DNA from: Acidobacteriota bacterium
Lineage (GTDB): Bacteria; Acidobacteriota; Blastocatellia; Pyrinomonadales; Pyrinomonadaceae
Reading direction: 5' to 3'
Length of the DNA: 18,148 bases
Assembly: GCA_023415725.1 (NCBI GenBank)
Contig: JAEZJR010000077.1
Span: 1 to 18,148, forward strand
This document shows, piece by piece, positions 1-8,548 of the stretch. The notes beneath the pieces were generated by a model. It did no database searches, was not told where the DNA came from, and saw only the letters and a list, made by a program, of their open reading frames with translations. The position numbers and the translations under genes are program-made. Position 1 is the first letter of the stretch. Every line of letters begins with the position of its first letter.

Positions 1-81
1 TCTTTCATTGTTTACCTTGTTCTATTCCTGCTGTCTTCCCAATTCATGCAGCAGACGATCGAGAAGTTAAGGGTCGGTTAG
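1..81 (+). CDS. tssL: C-terminal end of TssL (DotU/IcmH-like), partial
   Basis: Reading frame 1 is open from the window edge to a TAG at 79-81 and gives 26 residues. These begin with a strongly hydrophobic run (FIVYLVLFLL) and end in a short polar tail (QQTIEKLRVG). TssL proteins of the DotU family are inner-membrane partners of TssM. They have one transmembrane helix close to the C-terminus followed by a short periplasmic end, which is exactly this pattern. The stop lies 30 bases before tssM, and tssL is very often the gene directly upstream of tssM. The identity rests on this layout and the single membrane helix, since the conserved cytoplasmic domain is outside the window. Another small membrane protein remains possible. 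Confidence 0.55.
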   Translation, partial: SFIVYLVLFLLSSQFMQQTIEKLRVG

Positions 82-111
82 GCTGCGATATAGGGCGGCC
101 GCGATATTACG

Positions 112-3100
112 ATGGGTTGGCACAGCAATCAACTTAAAATGGCGCTGGGCTTAGGGGGCGTCTTCTCATTCTACGGGATCGTCGCTCTAATTTCGTTTCT
201 GGTCCCATATCCCCGCCTCGGGTACACGGAACGCACGATAATCGTTGTCGCGATCGTGCTCATTACCCTGCCGTTCTTTCTCCTGTTCGGTTTCCTGATG
301 TCGAGGAGGAAAAAGAAGAAGGAGGCCGCAGCGGCCGAAGCGTCAGCGGCAGCACCCTCCAATGGTGACGCCGCGGCCGCAGCCCAGACGCAGCCGAGCG
401 CACCTGCCGGAAGCTACTCCGCATTGACCGCGGGAGCAGAAGAGGCGGTGCAATTCCTGAAGACGTCCAACCTGGGAAGCTCGGGCCGGGATGCGGTTTA
501 CGGGCTTCCGTGGTACATCGTCGCGGGGGCCCCGCGTTCGGGGAAATCCTCGCTCGTCATCAGTTCCAACCTCAATTTCCAGACCCTCCCGAGCCAAAGG
601 CAGTCGGAGCAACGTTTCGTTCGCCCGACGCCGAATGTCGATTGGCGCGTGACGAGCGAGGCGGTATTTATCGATGCGGCGGGACGGTATCTGACCGAAG
701 GGCTCGACGCCGACGAATGGTCGTCACTTCTGGAGACCCTGAAGAAATACCGTGGGAACCGCCCGATCGACGGGTTCATCCTAGTTGTGGACTCAGAGCG
801 GATCCTCAAGGCCGATGAGCGCGAGATCGAAGAGATCGCTAAGGTGCAGCGTGCCCGCCTCGATGAGGTGATGCAGCGCCTAAAGGTGCGCTTCCCTGTT
901 TACCTAGTATTCTCGCACGCCGACTCGATCGAGGGTTTCCGGGATTCGTTCTCGACGTCGAAGGCGGAAGACAAAGGCCTGGTTTGGGGCGTAACGATCC
1001 CGATCGAAAAAAGCGAGAACGCACAGGCTCAGTTCGACAGCGAGTACGCGATACTGCACGACGCGGTGATGAAGCGCCGCATCGCACGTCTATCTGCGCC
1101 GTTCCCGCCGGTCAGGCAGCTTCGCATATTCAACTTCCCTCTTCATTTCGGTACCGCAAGGAAGAAATTCGGTGCATTCGTTAACGCCCTGTTCCGCCCG
1201 AACCCGTTCAGCGAGAACCCGTTCCTGCGCGGCTACTATTTTACCGCTGCCCCCGGAGCGAACGCGGACGGCAACGGCAACCAGACCGTTGGTAACAGCT
1301 ACTTCACAGAGAGATTCTTCCGCGACGTCGTGCTCCGCGATAAGGACATGGCAGCTACGTTCATCGCACAGCGACAGCGACCACCGGTCCTCGGATGGGG
1401 TCTGACGCTTACGGCCGGGCTTATCGTGTTCCTACTGCTCGCCATGTCGGCGGTTTCGCTGATAGCTAACAACAGCCTGCTCTCCGAAGCCGAAGACAAG
1501 GGCGGGAAGATGGTCACGCTGATCAAGGCGGACGGCAACAAAAACCCGCTAGAGAAGAACGACATCGAGGCGAAGCGCGAGATCAACACGACGGAAGAAC
1601 TGCGCGAACTGCTATCGCGGCTCGACGACTATGAACGCAACGGTCCGCCGCTTTATATGCGGTTCGGGCTGTACTCGGGGAACCAGGTCTATAAGACAAG
1701 CCTGCTTCCGATGTATTTCAGCGTGATCGAGCAGCGATACAAGAGGCCGATGGTCACGCGTCTGGAGGCGGAGTTAAGGAAGTTCGCCGACAGCCAACCC
1801 GTGGCAAACCCGGCGCAGCTTACAGAAAAGGAAGAACAGGTTCTGAGCCGCAATTATGACCTGTTAAAGGCGTACTTGATGCTCTCGGGCGAGTACAAAT
1901 CGCGTGCGGAATCGAGCCATCTTTCGACGGTGCTTGCGGACCTTTGGGTTGCAGAATCGAAGGTCCCGCCGGACATGAAACTCATCGCTCAGCAGCAGCT
2001 CGAGTTCTGGTCGAAGCAGGTTGACCGCGACGACGCGGACGTGCGATTTCCGCGGATCAACATCGACGGGAAGTTGGTCGACGACACGCGTAAGAAACTG
2101 CAGGCGTTCCCCGCGAAGTATCGCTACCTGAGCCGCAAGGTCACCGAGATCTCGAAAACAATCGACGACACGATCGGTAAAACGACCGCCGAGGCGATAC
2201 TAACGCGCAGCGGTGCGGACACAACCTACGTCGAGGGTAATTACACGGTACCGAGCGCTTACACCCGCCCGGGCCGTGAAATGATGCAGATCGCGATCCT
2301 CGAAGCGAACGTGAAGCTTAGCGAAGACGATTGGGTAATGGGCGAGCTTGGTAAATCCGAGCTTGCGAGGTCGACCGACGCGAGCGACATCCAGGACCGC
2401 TATTACCGCGATTACGCAGACCACTGGCGTAATTTCGTGAAGAATACGCACGTTAAGACGTACAAGAACAAGGACGAAGCGACAGCGGCTCTGCTTTCAT
2501 TCTCGTCGGCGAACTCGCCAATCAAGATCCTCGCGAAGGAGGTCCTGAAGAACACGAACTTCTCGTCGAAGGAAGATGAGGGGTGGTTCGACTGGATCAA
2601 GAACAAGATCTTCCCGCCCAAGAATACGGGGATGGGTGACACACAGCCAGAGAAGGAATTCCGGCCATTGGTCACGTTCATTGGGACCCCGGAACAGGGA
2701 GAAAAGGCTCCGGTCGAGGTTTACCGGACGCAACTCGGGAACGTCCACAAGAGCATCAGCGGGCTTTCCGACGCGAAGTTGAAGGAGATCGGCGCGCAGA
2801 TGACAAAGGACGAAGACCCGATCAAGCTTCGCCAGCGTGAGACTGCGATCACCGCCCTACTGCAGACGTTCAGCGAGACGCCTTCGTCTCAGGAGATGGC
2901 GACCTTTCTGCAGGAGCCCATTGCGAACTTGCGTGTTCTGCTCGGCGCGGGCGTGAAGGACCAGGTTGGGAAATCCTGGACGCAGGAGATCTTGCCGGCG
3001 GCGAGGGAGATAGAGAAAGGATTCCCGTTCGAGGATGGGACGGCGGAAGCTGACCTGACGAAGTTGACCGCGTTCCTCAACCCGAACGACGGCAAGTTCA

Positions 3101-3711
3101 CCACCTTTTACAAGAGCAACCTCGCGACGTTCTTCGAAGAGGCTGACGGGAAACTGAAGGTGAAAGATGGCGCGGGGATGCAGTTCTCCGACGAGTTCGT
3201 GGCTTATCTCAACAACGCGATGGCCCTGCAGAAGGCTCTTTTCGGATCGAACCCGACGCCGAAGTTCGAATACGAATTCAGCATTCGGCCTGGTTCGGAG
3301 AGCGTTGTCGAGATCATGATCGACGGACAGAAGATCACGTCGGAGGGTACCGGATCGATCAAGGGGACATTTCCGGCGAGCGGTTCGGCGGAGACGGGGG
3401 TAAGAGTGAGCCGGACGTCAGACACGGTTGCGAGCACGACCCCGAGTGTTAGTACTTCGAATACGTCCGCTCCGGCACCAGCTTCGTCACCGTCCACCGG
3501 CTCGGGCGTGCCACTAACCTTCCCCGGGAACTGGGGGCTGTTCCGGTTCGTCGACGCGGGTAATCCGCAGAAGCAACCCGGCGGCGAATATCAATTGACG
3601 TACACGATCGGCGGCAAACCGCTCGTCGCGACCATCAAGCCGAGCGGTGGAGACCCGTTCGACAAGAGCCTGTTTAGGAATCTGAAGGCGCCGCAGACGA
3701 TCGTGAAATGA
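112..3711 (+). CDS. tssM: TssM, IcmF-family inner-membrane T6SS protein
   Basis: TssM spans the inner membrane and, with TssL and TssJ, forms the trans-envelope complex that docks the T6SS baseplate. The 1199-residue length is normal for the family. Two hydrophobic helices lie near residues 13-31 and 42-63, followed by a basic patch (RRKKKK) and an Ala-rich linker. The cytoplasmic NTPase-like domain has an intact P-loop, GAPRSGKS, at 139-146 and a DAAGRY motif near 188-193. A third helix at about 424-453 leads into the large periplasmic part. The C-terminus has a Ser/Thr/Pro-rich spacer at about 1102-1132, then the typical TssM end (FPGNWGLFRFVDA). The P-loop is degenerate in some TssM proteins but complete here. 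The start has no clear Shine-Dalgarno sequence, and an in-frame ATG nine codons later (139) would keep all domains. Confidence 0.96.
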   Translation: MGWHSNQLKMALGLGGVFSFYGIVALISFLVPYPRLGYTERTIIVVAIVLITLPFFLLFGFLMSRRKKKKEAAAAEASAAAPSNGDAAAAAQTQPSAPAGSYSALTAGAEEAVQFLKTSNLGSSGRDAVYGLPWYIVAGAPRSGKSSLVISSNLNFQTLPSQRQSEQRFVRPTPNVDWRVTSEAVFIDAAGRYLTEGLDADEWSSLLETLKKYRGNRPIDGFILVVDSERILKADEREIEEIAKVQRARLDEVMQRLKVRFPVYLVFSHADSIEGFRDSFSTSKAEDKGLVWGVTIPIEKSENAQAQFDSEYAILHDAVMKRRIARLSAPFPPVRQLRIFNFPLHFGTARKKFGAFVNALFRPNPFSENPFLRGYYFTAAPGANADGNGNQTVGNSYFTERFFRDVVLRDKDMAATFIAQRQRPPVLGWGLTLTAGLIVFLLLAMSAVSLIANNSLLSEAEDKGGKMVTLIKADGNKNPLEKNDIEAKREINTTEELRELLSRLDDYERNGPPLYMRFGLYSGNQVYKTSLLPMYFSVIEQRYKRPMVTRLEAELRKFADSQPVANPAQLTEKEEQVLSRNYDLLKAYLMLSGEYKSRAESSHLSTVLADLWVAESKVPPDMKLIAQQQLEFWSKQVDRDDADVRFPRINIDGKLVDDTRKKLQAFPAKYRYLSRKVTEISKTIDDTIGKTTAEAILTRSGADTTYVEGNYTVPSAYTRPGREMMQIAILEANVKLSEDDWVMGELGKSELARSTDASDIQDRYYRDYADHWRNFVKNTHVKTYKNKDEATAALLSFSSANSPIKILAKEVLKNTNFSSKEDEGWFDWIKNKIFPPKNTGMGDTQPEKEFRPLVTFIGTPEQGEKAPVEVYRTQLGNVHKSISGLSDAKLKEIGAQMTKDEDPIKLRQRETAITALLQTFSETPSSQEMATFLQEPIANLRVLLGAGVKDQVGKSWTQEILPAAREIEKGFPFEDGTAEADLTKLTAFLNPNDGKFTTFYKSNLATFFEEADGKLKVKDGAGMQFSDEFVAYLNNAMALQKALFGSNPTPKFEYEFSIRPGSESVVEIMIDGQKITSEGTGSIKGTFPASGSAETGVRVSRTSDTVASTTPSVSTSNTSAPAPASSPSTGSGVPLTFPGNWGLFRFVDAGNPQKQPGGEYQLTYTIGGKPLVATIKPSGGDPFDKSLFRNLKAPQTIVK

Positions 3712-3717
3712 CGTAAC

Positions 3718-3737
3718 CCCGGATCGTGAACTCCGGG
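3718..3737 (+). repeat. short inverted repeat in the tssM-tagJ gap
   Basis: CCCGGA (3718-3723) and TCCGGG (3732-3737) can pair as a 6-bp GC-rich stem with an 8-base loop. It lies just after the tssM stop and before the tagJ ribosome-binding site. No T-run follows, so it is not a standard intrinsic terminator. It could stabilise the 3' end of tssM mRNA or be chance. Confidence 0.35.
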
Positions 3738-3762
3738 CGGGCAGAGGCAGTGGAGGACCTTT

Positions 3763-4557
3763 ATGGAGCAAGCGAGATTGAAGCTCGATGAGAGCGACCT
3801 GGGCGGAGCTATCGCCGCCGCGATCGACACGGTGAAGAAAAACCCGACGAACGTGTCGGCCCGCACATTCCTTTTCGAGCTGTCATGTTTTTCGGGCGAT
3901 TGGGACCGCGCCGAGAAACAACTCGACGCGATCGGGCATCAGGACATGAAGGCCGCCGTCGGTTCCGTGATCTATCGGCAGAACTTCAAGTGCGAACGGG
4001 ACCGGATAAATTTATTCGAGCATAGCCACCCGCCTGAGATCGTCACCGACCTCCCAGACTATTGCCGGGACCTGCTGCGTGCCGTTGACCTGGTCCGCCG
4101 CGGTGACACCGCCGGGGCTCGCGAACTGCTCGACAAGGTGGAAGAAGAGCGTCCGGCGTTCGCCGTTAACGTGAATGGGACCGAATACGAGGACTTTCGT
4201 GACTACAACGACCTCACGATGTGCGTCTTCGAGGGGTTCATCAAAGACAGTTACGTATGGCTCCCCTTCGAGGAGATCGTTTCGGTCGAATTTCTCGAAA
4301 AGACATCGCTTCGAGATGTTTATTGGCCGCAGGCCAAGGTGGAGATGAAGAACGGATCGACCGGTGAGATGTTCCTGCCGGCCCTCTACGTCAACAGCTG
4401 GAAGAGCTCCGACGATGAGGTACGCCTCGGTCGGACGGTCGATTGGCGAGACATCGGCGACGAGATCTACGTCGGGGAAGGCGTCCGGTTGTTCTGGATG
4501 GATGGCAAGGAAATGCCCTGTTCCGGCATTCAAAAGATCGATTTCAGGCGTGAATAA
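3763..4557 (+). CDS. tagJ: TagJ (ImpE/SciE family) T6SS accessory protein
   Basis: This 264-residue protein matches the ImpE/TagJ family. The N-terminal helical half, about residues 1-130, resembles tetratricopeptide repeats (AARTFLFEL-type helices, and LLRAVDLVRRGDTAGARELL near 103-122). The C-terminal half is beta-rich and family-typical (NGTEYEDFRDYNDLT, WLPFEEIVSVEF, LRDVYWPQAKVE). In Pseudomonas aeruginosa the homologue HsiE1 binds the N-terminal helix of the sheath protein TssB and also ClpV, so it is linked to sheath recycling. TagJ occurs in only a subset of T6SS lineages. GGAGG at 3752-3756, six bases before ATG 3763, makes the start firm. It is the last gene before the AT-rich 4558-4668 gap. 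Its GC-rich composition resembles tssM rather than the following tssA-tssE block. Confidence 0.9.
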   Translation: MEQARLKLDESDLGGAIAAAIDTVKKNPTNVSARTFLFELSCFSGDWDRAEKQLDAIGHQDMKAAVGSVIYRQNFKCERDRINLFEHSHPPEIVTDLPDYCRDLLRAVDLVRRGDTAGARELLDKVEEERPAFAVNVNGTEYEDFRDYNDLTMCVFEGFIKDSYVWLPFEEIVSVEFLEKTSLRDVYWPQAKVEMKNGSTGEMFLPALYVNSWKSSDDEVRLGRTVDWRDIGDEIYVGEGVRLFWMDGKEMPCSGIQKIDFRRE

Positions 4558-4566
4558 CGCGTGAAT
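4548..4566 (+). repeat. 11-bp-spaced direct repeat at the tagJ 3' end
   Basis: GCGTGAAT occurs at 4548-4555 and again at 4559-4566, a period of 11 bases or about one helical turn. The first copy overlaps the tagJ stop region and the second lies in the AT-rich gap, just upstream of the candidate tssA promoter. The phasing would suit a dimeric regulator, but two 8-mers are weak evidence. Confidence 0.3.
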
Positions 4567-4573
4567 TATTGTG

Positions 4574-4602
4574 TGTTAATTTTTAGGGTTTTCGGCTAGA
4601 AT
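4574..4602 (+). promoter_or_regulatory. possible promoter for tssA-tssB-tssC-hcp
   Basis: The 111-base gap between tagJ and tssA is clearly AT-rich. TAGAAT at 4597-4602 is a good -10 match. With a 17-base spacer the -35 position holds TGTTAA (4574-4579), which is a poor match to TTGACA, so an activator or another sigma factor may be needed. Transcription would begin near 4609 and leave a leader of about 60 bases. The position fits a new transcription unit for the sheath/tube block. No sigma-54 motif was seen here. Confidence 0.3.
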
Positions 4603-4668
4603 ACTCACGATCCTGAACAAACCGGACCCTATCCCTAAGTTCTGACGAAATTCTAGGAGTGCGTTTTG

Positions 4669-5793
4669 ATGAGTGAAGAACTCCAAAAGCCGCCTGTGGT
4701 GGACCTCGACCTTTTGCTGCAGCCAATCTCGGAGGAGTCTCCGTCCGGTGAGTCTTTAAGATATTCCGGGATTTATGACGAGATCCGAGAGGCTCGGAGA
4801 GCAGATGTTAATTTGGCACAGGGCGAGTGGCAAACGGAACTAAAGGTGGCGGATTTCCAAAAAGTGCTGAACCTTGGGGTTGACGCTCTTCTGACGAAAT
4901 CGAAAGACCTCCAAATCGCCGCATGGGTCAGCGAGGCTCTCGTTAAGCTGCACGGGTTTGTAGGCCTAAGGGATTCGCTAAAGTTGCTCTCAGGTCTCCA
5001 AGAACGGTTCTGGGAGACTCTTTTCCCTGAGATAGACGAGGGGGATATGGAGAACCGCGCGAACGCGATTTCTTGGGTGGATTCGCAGATGGAGCTTGCC
5101 ATAAAGGGCTCTCCGTATACCGGGGTAGCAAATTACAGTTACCTCGATTGGGAAGACTCAAAAAGATTCGACATACCTGACAATCTCGAAAGTCTCGATT
5201 CCACGGCTAGGGAACGTATACAGGCCCTCAAGGAACAGGCAGAACGGGAACGAAGGGTCACAAGTGATCTTTGGAAAAAGGAAATTGCACAAACCCGCCG
5301 AGCCGCTGTGGAGGCAGCGAACTTCGCGATCGAGGAATGCTGGGAAGCTTTTGGGGAGTTGAACCGGGTAATAGAGGAAAAATACGAACGCAACCAGGCT
5401 CCCGGATTAACGAATTTCAGAAAAACGCTTGAGGAGGTGCACAACCAGGTAAGGTTGCTGCTGACTGAGAAGAGGGCTGAGGAACCTGATGAGGTTCTTG
5501 ACGAAGCTTTCCAAGCAGACGAAACAGAAGGGATCGCGACTGCAAATTCAGCAACCGTGTCCGCGGCTGGAGCGATCCAGAATCGACGTGATGCATTGAA
5601 ACGGCTCAATGATATTGCAGATTTTTTTAAGCGGACCGAGCCCCACAGCCCGGTTTCGTATCTGGTTCAAAAAGCTGTTAGATGGGGTGAAATGCCGCTG
5701 GATAGCTGGTTGCAGGATGTCATCAAGGATCAATCGGTGTTGTACCAATTGAGGGAAACCCTCGGGGTCTCGGCGGATGGGACGGGGGACTAA
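4669..5793 (+). CDS. tssA: TssA (ImpA family) T6SS assembly protein
   Basis: TssA proteins bind the baseplate and the growing tail end and coordinate co-polymerisation of the Hcp tube and TssB/C sheath. The protein has the N-terminal ImpA_N domain at about residues 15-130 (LLQPISEESPSGESLRYS and FWETLFPEIDEGD are family hallmarks). A charged, helical middle follows (about 170-285). The C-terminal block at about 305-365 (RTEPHSPVSYLVQKAVRWGE) is of the kind seen in short TssA1-type proteins; the longer VasJ-type C-terminus is absent. I start at ATG 4669 because AGGAG at 4655-4659 is well placed (9-base spacing). A TTG one codon earlier (4666) is also in frame but less likely. GC is lower here than in tssM, tagJ and tssF. 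Confidence 0.94.
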   Translation: MSEELQKPPVVDLDLLLQPISEESPSGESLRYSGIYDEIREARRADVNLAQGEWQTELKVADFQKVLNLGVDALLTKSKDLQIAAWVSEALVKLHGFVGLRDSLKLLSGLQERFWETLFPEIDEGDMENRANAISWVDSQMELAIKGSPYTGVANYSYLDWEDSKRFDIPDNLESLDSTARERIQALKEQAERERRVTSDLWKKEIAQTRRAAVEAANFAIEECWEAFGELNRVIEEKYERNQAPGLTNFRKTLEEVHNQVRLLLTEKRAEEPDEVLDEAFQADETEGIATANSATVSAAGAIQNRRDALKRLNDIADFFKRTEPHSPVSYLVQKAVRWGEMPLDSWLQDVIKDQSVLYQLRETLGVSADGTGD

Positions 5794-5852
5794 GGTTTAC
5801 CGGGTCGGAAGCCTAAGAAGTATTTCATGGAAATAACCAAAGGAGAAAACAG

Positions 5853-6371
5853 ATGCCAAAGAAAGAAAGTGTTCAGCAAAAGATAGCACGGATCCGGCCG
5901 CCTCGCGTGCAAATCGCTTACGAGGTTGAAACCGGAGGAGCTATCGAAATGAAGGAGCTCCCATTCGTTGTAGGTGTTATGGGAGATTTCTCCGGCAAAC
6001 CGGAAGAACCGCTTCCCGCCTTGAAGAACCGCAAGTTCATCGAGATAGATCGAGACAACTTTGATCAGGTTCTCTCAGGAATGAAACCCCGGCTCTCCTT
6101 TTCGACGGACAATAAACTTCAAGACGACGGAAGCAAGTTAGGGGTCGAGCTGAAATTCAACAACATGGAGGATTTTGAGCCCGACCGCATCGTGCAGCAG
6201 GTCGAACCCCTCCGCAAACTCGTTGAAGCCAGACAGAAACTCTCGGATCTTCTTTCGAAGATGGACGGCAACGATAAACTCGAAACTATTTTAAATGATG
6301 TCATCGCTGACCAAGCAAAGCAGAAGGAATTGAGTTCTGAGCTTGGACTCGAAGGTAAGGAGGCTGAATAG
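5853..6371 (+). CDS. tssB: TssB (VipA/ImpB), small sheath subunit
   Basis: TssB pairs with TssC to build the contractile sheath around the Hcp tube in the cytoplasm. The 172-residue length is standard. Canonical segments are visible: PPRVQIAYEVETGGA near residues 18-32, KELPFVVGVMGDFSG near 34-48, and FIEIDRDNFDQVLSGMKPRL near 64-83, which carries the TssB signature. The N-terminal stretch KESVQQKIARIRPPR is a short helix followed by a conserved strand. In TagJ-carrying systems this helix is the reported TagJ docking site, which fits the tagJ gene two positions upstream. A clear AGGAG lies at 5841-5845, seven bases before the ATG. The next gene, tssC, starts five bases after this stop, so the two are probably translated at matched levels. 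Confidence 0.97.
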   Translation: MPKKESVQQKIARIRPPRVQIAYEVETGGAIEMKELPFVVGVMGDFSGKPEEPLPALKNRKFIEIDRDNFDQVLSGMKPRLSFSTDNKLQDDGSKLGVELKFNNMEDFEPDRIVQQVEPLRKLVEARQKLSDLLSKMDGNDKLETILNDVIADQAKQKELSSELGLEGKEAE

Positions 6372-6376
6372 ACGCC

Positions 6377-7864
6377 ATGGCAAATCAAAAACAGCAAGAT
6401 GCAGGGGTGCAAACCGCTGAAGCCACACAGGAAGTAAGCCTTTTGGACCAGATCTTGACCGAAGGCAAAATGGCCCGCGACGATTTCCAGAAGGAGCGGG
6501 CAAAGGATATGATCGCTGAGTTCGTTAACCAGGTAATGGCTGGCGAATTGACGATGTCCAAAAACATGGACCTCGCGATCAATTCCCGCATCGCCGAGAT
6601 CGATCGGCTTCTTTCCGCACAGCTCAACGAGATCATGCACCACGAAGATTTCCAGAAATTGGAAGGCTCATGGCGCGGGCTGCATCAACTGGTAATGAAC
6701 AGCGAAACCAGCCCGATGCTGAAGATCCGAGTGATGAACGTGAACAAGAAAGATCTGTTGAAAGACCTCGAGAAAGCAATCGAGTTCGATCAATCGGCCA
6801 TCTTCAAAAAGGTTTACGAGGAGGAATACGGAACTTTTGGTGGAGCTCCGTACGCCGCCCTCATCGGTGACTTTGAATTTGGGAACCATCCGCAGGACAT
6901 GTCGTTGTTGGAAAAGATGGCGCAGGTTGCAGCTGCCGCCCACGCTCCGTTCCTCAGCGCTGCGTCCGCAGATCTGTTTGGGTGGGAAACTTTCTCTGAG
7001 ATGACCGAAGTGCGGGACATATCGAAAATCTTCGACCGTACCGAATACGCTAAGTGGCGTAGCTTCCGCGAATCGGAGGATTCCCGTTACGTTGGGCTTA
7101 CGCTCCCGCATACCCTTGGTCGCGAGCCGTACGGGGCGGCAACCAAGCCTACGGAAACATTCCGGTTCGAGGAGAACGTGGACGGCACCGATCACAAGAA
7201 ATATTTGTGGACGAACGCCGCGTATTCCCTCGGCACACGGCTGACGGAGGCCTTCGCGATGCATGGTTGGTGCGTAGCTATTCGCGGCGTCGAGGGCGGA
7301 GGATTAGTTGACAGTCTTCCCACTCACACATTTGAAACCGACGAAGGCGAGGTCGCACTGAAGTGCCCCACCGAAGTTGCGATCACCGACCGCCGAGAGA
7401 AGGAGTTTTCCGATAATGGATTCATTCCGCTAGTCCACTGCAAAGGCACGGACTACGCCGCGTTTTTCGGCATGCAGTCGTGCAACAAAGCAAAGAAGTA
7501 TGATACGGATGCTGCGAACGCAAATGCGCGGCTGTCAACCCAGTTGCAGTACATGTTCGCGACTTCGCGTTTCGCACATTTCCTTAAGTCAATGATGCGC
7601 GACAAAGTTGGAAGCTTCATGGAGCGGAAAGATGCTGAGCGGTTCCTGAACCGATGGATCATGAATTATGTCACATCTGACGATTCAGCCTCCCCGAGCG
7701 TGAAAGCGAAGTATCCACTTAGAGAGGCGAAGATCGAAGTGGCTGAAGTGCCCGGCAAGCCCGGCTGCTACCGGGCCGTCGCCTTCCTCAGACCCCACTT
7801 CCAACTGGATGAACTCTCTGTTTCGCTTCGTTTGGTAGCTGACCTACCGCCGCCAGCGAAATAG
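6377..7864 (+). CDS. tssC: TssC (VipB/ImpC), large sheath subunit
   Basis: TssC makes up most of the sheath wall and interlocks with TssB. The 495 residues match the usual size. Hallmarks include the early helical region (LLDQILTEGKMARDD), the SWRGLHQLVMNSETS segment near residue 96, SLLEKMAQVAAAAHAPFLSA near 176-195, and the C-terminal region with FLNRWIMNYV, where the inner sheath domains usually interact. The gene begins five bases after tssB and overlaps none of it. AAGGAGG at 6357-6363 lies inside the end of tssB, 13 bases before the ATG, which is rather far, so coupling with tssB translation is likely. It is followed by an unusual 180-base gap before hcp. Confidence 0.97.
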   Translation: MANQKQQDAGVQTAEATQEVSLLDQILTEGKMARDDFQKERAKDMIAEFVNQVMAGELTMSKNMDLAINSRIAEIDRLLSAQLNEIMHHEDFQKLEGSWRGLHQLVMNSETSPMLKIRVMNVNKKDLLKDLEKAIEFDQSAIFKKVYEEEYGTFGGAPYAALIGDFEFGNHPQDMSLLEKMAQVAAAAHAPFLSAASADLFGWETFSEMTEVRDISKIFDRTEYAKWRSFRESEDSRYVGLTLPHTLGREPYGAATKPTETFRFEENVDGTDHKKYLWTNAAYSLGTRLTEAFAMHGWCVAIRGVEGGGLVDSLPTHTFETDEGEVALKCPTEVAITDRREKEFSDNGFIPLVHCKGTDYAAFFGMQSCNKAKKYDTDAANANARLSTQLQYMFATSRFAHFLKSMMRDKVGSFMERKDAERFLNRWIMNYVTSDDSASPSVKAKYPLREAKIEVAEVPGKPGCYRAVAFLRPHFQLDELSVSLRLVADLPPPAK

Positions 7865-7906
7865 TTTACTTCTCAGGGGAATTTCGATCCGTGAGTACGC
7901 AAAAGG

Positions 7907-7998
7907 ATTCGACCGAAGCGTCTTAAAACTGTGAGTTTGGAGCCCTAAACGGAAGGCCTCCAAAACTACTTGAAAGCTCGTGTCGAATAGAAAGACGC
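7907..7998 (+). repeat. cluster of inverted repeats in the tssC-hcp gap
   Basis: The 180 bases between tssC and hcp (7865-8044) hold no convincing gene but several inverted repeats. TTTGGAG (7936-7942) pairs with CTCCAAA (7958-7964), and after one C/C mismatch CC pairs with GG, leaving a 9-base loop. ATTCGAC (7907-7913) is complementary to GTCGAAT (7982-7988). GCGTCTT (7918-7924) is complementary to AAGACGC (7992-7998). The last two pairs interlock rather than nest, so they would form either a pseudoknot-like fold or two alternative folds. No T-run follows any of them. About one 7-mer match is expected by chance in a stretch this long, so three is suggestive only. A role in hcp mRNA processing or stability is inferred. 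Confidence 0.4.
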
Positions 7999-8044
7999 GT
8001 GGGAAATTTAGATAGATAAAACCAAAGTAAGGAGCAAATGTGAA

Positions 8045-8530
8045 ATGGCAGTCGATTATTTTTTGAAGATCGAAGGAGTGACCGGCGAGAGTAAAGATGC
8101 AATGTTCCCCGACCAACTTCAGCTTTTGTCGTGGTCTTGGGGGCAGTCAAACACTGGAAGCGCAGCCCTCGGCCAGGGCAGGGGTGCCGGCAAAGTGGAT
8201 ATGCAAGATTTTTCATTTATGATTTATACCGGAAAGGGCAGCCCGAAACTGCAGCAGTACTGTGCCACCGGCGAACATATAAACGAAGCCGTACTAAGCT
8301 GCCGGAAAGCTGGTGGCGGCACGGAAGGCGGGCAGGTTTTCTTGACCTACACCTTCAAGAATCTCCTGATCTCTAGCTTTCAAATCAGTGGATCTTCGGA
8401 GAATCCTACCGAATCTTGTTCGTTCAATTTCGAAGAAGTGAAGCAAGTTTACAAACCTCAAGATGAGACTGGTGTCACGGGCGACAACATCGAATGGGGT
8501 TATAACGTTAAGACCAACACGGTCGTCTAG
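8045..8530 (+). CDS. hcp: Hcp, T6SS inner-tube protein
   Basis: Hcp (TssD) forms hexameric rings that stack into the tube inside the TssB/C sheath. It is exported and can carry small effectors in its lumen. The 161-residue sequence shows the family pattern: MAVDYFLKIEGVTGESKD at the start, LQLLSWSWGQSN near residues 26-37, DFSFMIYTGKGSPKLQQYCATGEH near 56-79, and the C-terminal EEVKQVYKPQ. It has no signal peptide and no C-terminal toxin extension, so it is a plain structural Hcp. TAAGGAG at 8028-8034 lies 10 bases before the ATG. An ATG-TGA pair at 8038-8043, immediately before the true start, is out of frame and probably incidental. The gene is bracketed by the structured 7907-7998 leader and the 8549-8580 terminator, which fits separate high expression. 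Confidence 0.96.
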   Translation: MAVDYFLKIEGVTGESKDAMFPDQLQLLSWSWGQSNTGSAALGQGRGAGKVDMQDFSFMIYTGKGSPKLQQYCATGEHINEAVLSCRKAGGGTEGGQVFLTYTFKNLLISSFQISGSSENPTESCSFNFEEVKQVYKPQDETGVTGDNIEWGYNVKTNTVV

Positions 8531-8548
8531 GGTTAGTATTCGCCGGGG

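Noticed and set aside
7891..7926. GTG-started mini-frame of 11 codons in the tssC-hcp gap
   Set aside because: It has no ribosome-binding site and no recognisable peptide; this length is expected by chance.
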